A DNA stretch of 28,239 nt from a virus. The translations under genes and the position numbers were made by a program. The stretch lies in the IMG/VR virus record IMGVR_UViG_3300034117_000198, positions 1-28,239 of that record. One strand, written 5' to 3'. Each line of letters begins with the position of its first letter. Positions within the stretch are counted from its first letter, which is position 1. The notes under the pieces are model-generated. The model worked only from the letters and a program-made list of their open reading frames with translations, was not told the DNA's origin and did not search any database. This document shows, piece by piece, positions 25,587 to 28,239 of this stretch.

Positions 25587-27914
25587 ATGTCAGAAAGAAT
25601 CGTATCACCCGGCGTTTTCACAAGAGAAAATGATTTATCCTTCTTAGCACAAGGAGTAGGAGAAATTGGAGCAGCAATTATAGGACCTTTTAAGCAAGGA
25701 CCTGCATTCATTCCAACAATTATAAGAACACAATCAGAGTTCGAAGATACCTTTGGTACTCCTGATGGAACTTATTATAGTGAGTACGCAGTACAAAACT
25801 ATTTAAGAGAAGCAGGACAAGTAACCGTAGTAAGAGTAGGTGGTGTTGGTGGTTACCAACAAGTAGCACCTTTAGCAATCTTTGCTTCTGGTTCATCCGC
25901 AACACCTAAATTAGGTACTAAATTAATTGGAGTATTACACTCAACTAAAGCAGGAGATGAGGCAGTTGGTTTTACTGGAGCAACTGTTGTTAGTGATGAT
26001 TCTATTGATGGTTCTTTTGTAATCAATACATTAACTGCTGGAGTAAACATATCAGCATCAATTTTACCATCAGCTACTAATGATTTAGCAGATGTATTTG
26101 GTGAATCTCCATTCGGAGCTAAATCAGCATATGCATATTCGTATTTTGAAAATATGGCTGGATACTATACTGGTTCTGCTGGAAATAACATTGTAATAAC
26201 TAGAGTAGTATTACCAACTCAGGATTTTTCATATGATACAACCGAAGCACAAACGCCAATGGTTGTTTCTCAAAATATAAGTGGTGTTAGATATGATTTA
26301 TTTAACTTTGTAACTTTAGGACATGGTAATACATATAATACAAAATACAAAATTGGTATTTCGAATGTAAAAGCAGCTGGAGAAGATGGAGCAACTGATT
26401 ATTCAACTTTCACTGTAACAGTTCGTTCATATGATGATACTGATAAGAGAAAGACTGTAGTAGAAACATTTAATAATGTAAACTTAGATGCAGCATCTCC
26501 TAACTATATAGCTAGAAGAATTGGTGATAGATATAATACAATTGATTCAGATGGTAAGATAACTGAAAATGGCGATTACTCAAACAGATCAAAATATGTA
26601 AGAGTAGTTGTATCAGCACCTGGTTCATTCCCAATATCAGCAGCACCATTTGGACATGGAGCATATACAAATCCAATTACAGCAACAAACGCTGCAGAAT
26701 CACTTTTAGTACCTCCGGTAGTATATCAAACTAACTCAATTGGTAACACATCATCATCTCCAATATACTTTAGTGGATTTGATTTTGAAGGTATTGATGC
26801 TAAGATAGATAATGCAGAATATTTAAAACCAATTCCTGTTGGAGCTCAAACTGGTTCTAACGTGGCTTTCGCATTTGATTCTCAATTGACTTATATAATG
26901 ACTGGTTCTAAATCGGAAGATATGGTTAAGAGACAATTTGTATTAGCATTCCAAGAAGGTTTTGATGGTGTGAATCCAACTGTAGTAAAAGCTAAGGCTG
27001 GTGATACTGATTGGGGTAATGCAAATACGCAAGGATTTAATTGCGCATCTGGAACATCAACTGGTACTTTAGCATATTATAAAGCAATCAACGCAGTATC
27101 TAACCCTGATGAGTGGGATATCAATATGGTAGTAACACCTGGTATTATAAGAAGTTTACATCCATCAGTTGTAACTAAAGCAATTGATATGGTTGAAAGT
27201 AGACAAGATGCATTCTATATCGCTGATTTCAACGATTACGCTGATACAATAACTGAAGCAACGGAGCAAGCAAACTCGGTTGATTCTAACTATGTAGCAA
27301 CTTATTATCCTTGGGTTAAGACAATAGATACAAACACAAACAAATTAATGAGTGTTCCACCATCAGTATTAATGCCCGCTGTTTTCGCAGCTAACGATAG
27401 ATTAGCAGCAGAATGGTTCGCACCTGCTGGTTTGAATAGAGGTGGTATCGTAGGAGCAGTAAGTGTATTAAATAGACTTACACACTCTGAAAGAGATACT
27501 CTATATGAGAACAAAGTAAACCCAATCGCAGCATTCCCTGGACAAGGTATTGTAGCATTCGGACAGAAGACATTGCAAGATAAGGCATCAGCTTTAGATA
27601 GAATCAATGTTAGAAGATTACTTATCGTTCTTAAGAAGTTTGTAGCATCTACATCTCGTTATTTAGTGTTCGAACAAAATACATCTTCAACTAGAGCAAG
27701 ATTCTTAAATACGGTTAATCCTTATTTAGAAGCTGTACAACAAAGACAAGGTCTTTATTCTTTTAGAGTTGTAATGGATGAAAGTAACAACACACCTGAT
27801 GTAATTGATAGAAACATATTAGCTGGACAAATTTTCTTACAACCGGCAAAGACGGCGGAATTTATCGTAATAGATTTCAACATCTTACCAACTGGAGCAA
27901 GTTTCTCAGCATAA
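25587..27914 (+). CDS. Tail sheath protein, T4 gp18 type (775 aa)
   Basis: The N-terminus MSERIVSPGVFTRENDLSF, followed by GAAIIGPFKQGPAFIPTII, FEDTFG and VTVVRVGG, is the classic start of contractile-tail sheath proteins. The C-terminal third is equally typical: AIDMVESRQDAFYIADF, WFAPAGLNRGGI, RRLLIVLKKFVASTSRYLVFE and ILAGQIFLQPAKTAEFIVIDF. The middle (about residues 100-450) is the variable, outward-facing domain and makes the protein longer than the 659-aa T4 gp18. Sheath subunits form the helical tube that contracts to drive the tail tube through the host envelope. The ATG follows an A-rich leader with only a weak GAAGA. It heads the unit that continues with the tail tube gene 51 bases later. 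Confidence 0.93.
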   Translation: MSERIVSPGVFTRENDLSFLAQGVGEIGAAIIGPFKQGPAFIPTIIRTQSEFEDTFGTPDGTYYSEYAVQNYLREAGQVTVVRVGGVGGYQQVAPLAIFASGSSATPKLGTKLIGVLHSTKAGDEAVGFTGATVVSDDSIDGSFVINTLTAGVNISASILPSATNDLADVFGESPFGAKSAYAYSYFENMAGYYTGSAGNNIVITRVVLPTQDFSYDTTEAQTPMVVSQNISGVRYDLFNFVTLGHGNTYNTKYKIGISNVKAAGEDGATDYSTFTVTVRSYDDTDKRKTVVETFNNVNLDAASPNYIARRIGDRYNTIDSDGKITENGDYSNRSKYVRVVVSAPGSFPISAAPFGHGAYTNPITATNAAESLLVPPVVYQTNSIGNTSSSPIYFSGFDFEGIDAKIDNAEYLKPIPVGAQTGSNVAFAFDSQLTYIMTGSKSEDMVKRQFVLAFQEGFDGVNPTVVKAKAGDTDWGNANTQGFNCASGTSTGTLAYYKAINAVSNPDEWDINMVVTPGIIRSLHPSVVTKAIDMVESRQDAFYIADFNDYADTITEATEQANSVDSNYVATYYPWVKTIDTNTNKLMSVPPSVLMPAVFAANDRLAAEWFAPAGLNRGGIVGAVSVLNRLTHSERDTLYENKVNPIAAFPGQGIVAFGQKTLQDKASALDRINVRRLLIVLKKFVASTSRYLVFEQNTSSTRARFLNTVNPYLEAVQQRQGLYSFRVVMDESNNTPDVIDRNILAGQIFLQPAKTAEFIVIDFNILPTGASFSA

Positions 27915-27934
27915 TATAGAAAAACAAAAAGTAG

Positions 27935-27943
27935 ATATTTATT
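27935..27943 (+). promoter_or_regulatory. Variant of the intergenic motif (ATATTTATT) upstream of the tail tube gene
   Basis: ATATTTATT at 27935-27943, 22 bases before the ATG at 27966, differs from the shared nonamer only at the last base. It sits in the 51-base gap between the sheath and tube genes. Confidence 0.25.
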
Positions 27944-27965
27944 AATATAAAATAAACGGAATAAA

Positions 27966-28239
27966 ATGGCAGAAATATTAGAGTTTAATAAGATGTTCTA
28001 TACGAACTTCGAACCAAAAATGAAAAACCGCTACATCTTAGAATGGGATGGTGTACCGGGGTATATGGTTAAGGCAGCATCAAGACCTTCAATCCAATTT
28101 GAAACAATCACTTTAGACCATATCAACATCAAAAGAAAGTTGCAAGGTAAAGGTGAGTGGCAAGATATTACAATTACTCTTTATGACCCAATTGTACCAT
28201 CAGCTGCACAATCAGTAATGGAGTGGGTTAGATTGGGGC
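27966..28239 (+). CDS. Tail tube protein, T4 gp19 type, 3' truncated by the window
   Basis: The frame is open from ATG 27966 to the window end (91 codons visible). It begins MAEILEFNKMFYTNFEP, continues NRYILEWDGVPGYMVKAASRPSI and FETITLDHINIKRKLQGKG, then WQDITITLYDPIVPSAAQ and VMEWVRLG. This matches the N-terminal half of T4 gp19-like tail tube proteins, including the ASRPS loop and the conserved W-x-D-I-T-I-T-L-Y-D strand. Position immediately after the sheath gene is the normal order in myoviruses. The protein stacks as hexamer rings to form the inner tube that carries DNA. The leader is A-rich (AAACGGAATAAAATG) with no clear Shine-Dalgarno sequence. Confidence 0.88.
   Translation, partial: MAEILEFNKMFYTNFEPKMKNRYILEWDGVPGYMVKAASRPSIQFETITLDHINIKRKLQGKGEWQDITITLYDPIVPSAAQSVMEWVRLG

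Overview
The window is a stretch of the late (virion structure) region of a contractile-tailed bacteriophage (Caudoviricetes, T4-like myovirus type). All genes are on the + strand and packed closely, and the DNA is visibly AT-rich. The anchors are a tail sheath protein (25587-27914, T4 gp18 type) followed by the start of a tail tube protein (27966 to the window end, T4 gp19 type). Several other proteins recall the marine and freshwater T4-like phages known from cyanophages, pelagiphages and environmental contigs: the C-x-R-D-x-G repeat protein, the small beta-sandwich proteins, the GDGSGL/GSVTAS fibre modules and the phage cupredoxin domain. Most starts lack a Shine-Dalgarno sequence and have an A-rich leader, which would fit a Bacteroidota-type host, but the host cannot be fixed from this window.

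Layout. 1-3417: 3' part of a large structural protein built of 108-178-residue repeats, each with one cysteine. 3444-4361: a 305-aa protein that looks like a small beta-sandwich split by one diverged unit of that repeat. 4429-14583: a 3384-aa fibre with about 22 GSVTAS modules, two cupredoxin-like domains, a 1040-residue collagen-like Gly-Thr-Ser tract and a C-terminal beta domain. 14588-15490: a PKD-like plus BspA/DUF285-type leucine-rich-repeat protein. 15492-15935: a tail-fibre assembly chaperone. 15986-16264: a 92-aa mini-fibre protein. 16278-16610: a 110-aa beta-sandwich. 16627-24552: a second giant fibre (2641 aa) with its own collagen-like tract, YD-box repeats and a self-cleaving S74 chaperone. 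24557-24988 and 25043-25447: two small phage structural proteins, the second with an EF-hand/dockerin-like loop. A strong hairpin terminator then separates the fibre block from the sheath and tube genes.

How it fits together. The sheath and tube build the contractile tail. The repeat protein and the two giant fibres are likely baseplate or tail-attached structures for host adsorption, with the chaperone between them helping assembly and the S74 domain trimerising the second fibre. The leucine-rich-repeat protein and the mini-fibre lie inside the fibre block and may be accessory adhesins or adaptors. A recurring ATATTTATA motif in the intergenic gaps is the best candidate for a shared late-transcription signal. 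No tRNA, CRISPR, insertion sequence, integrase, reverse transcriptase or non-structural gene was seen. No gene-free stretch exceeds 140 bases.
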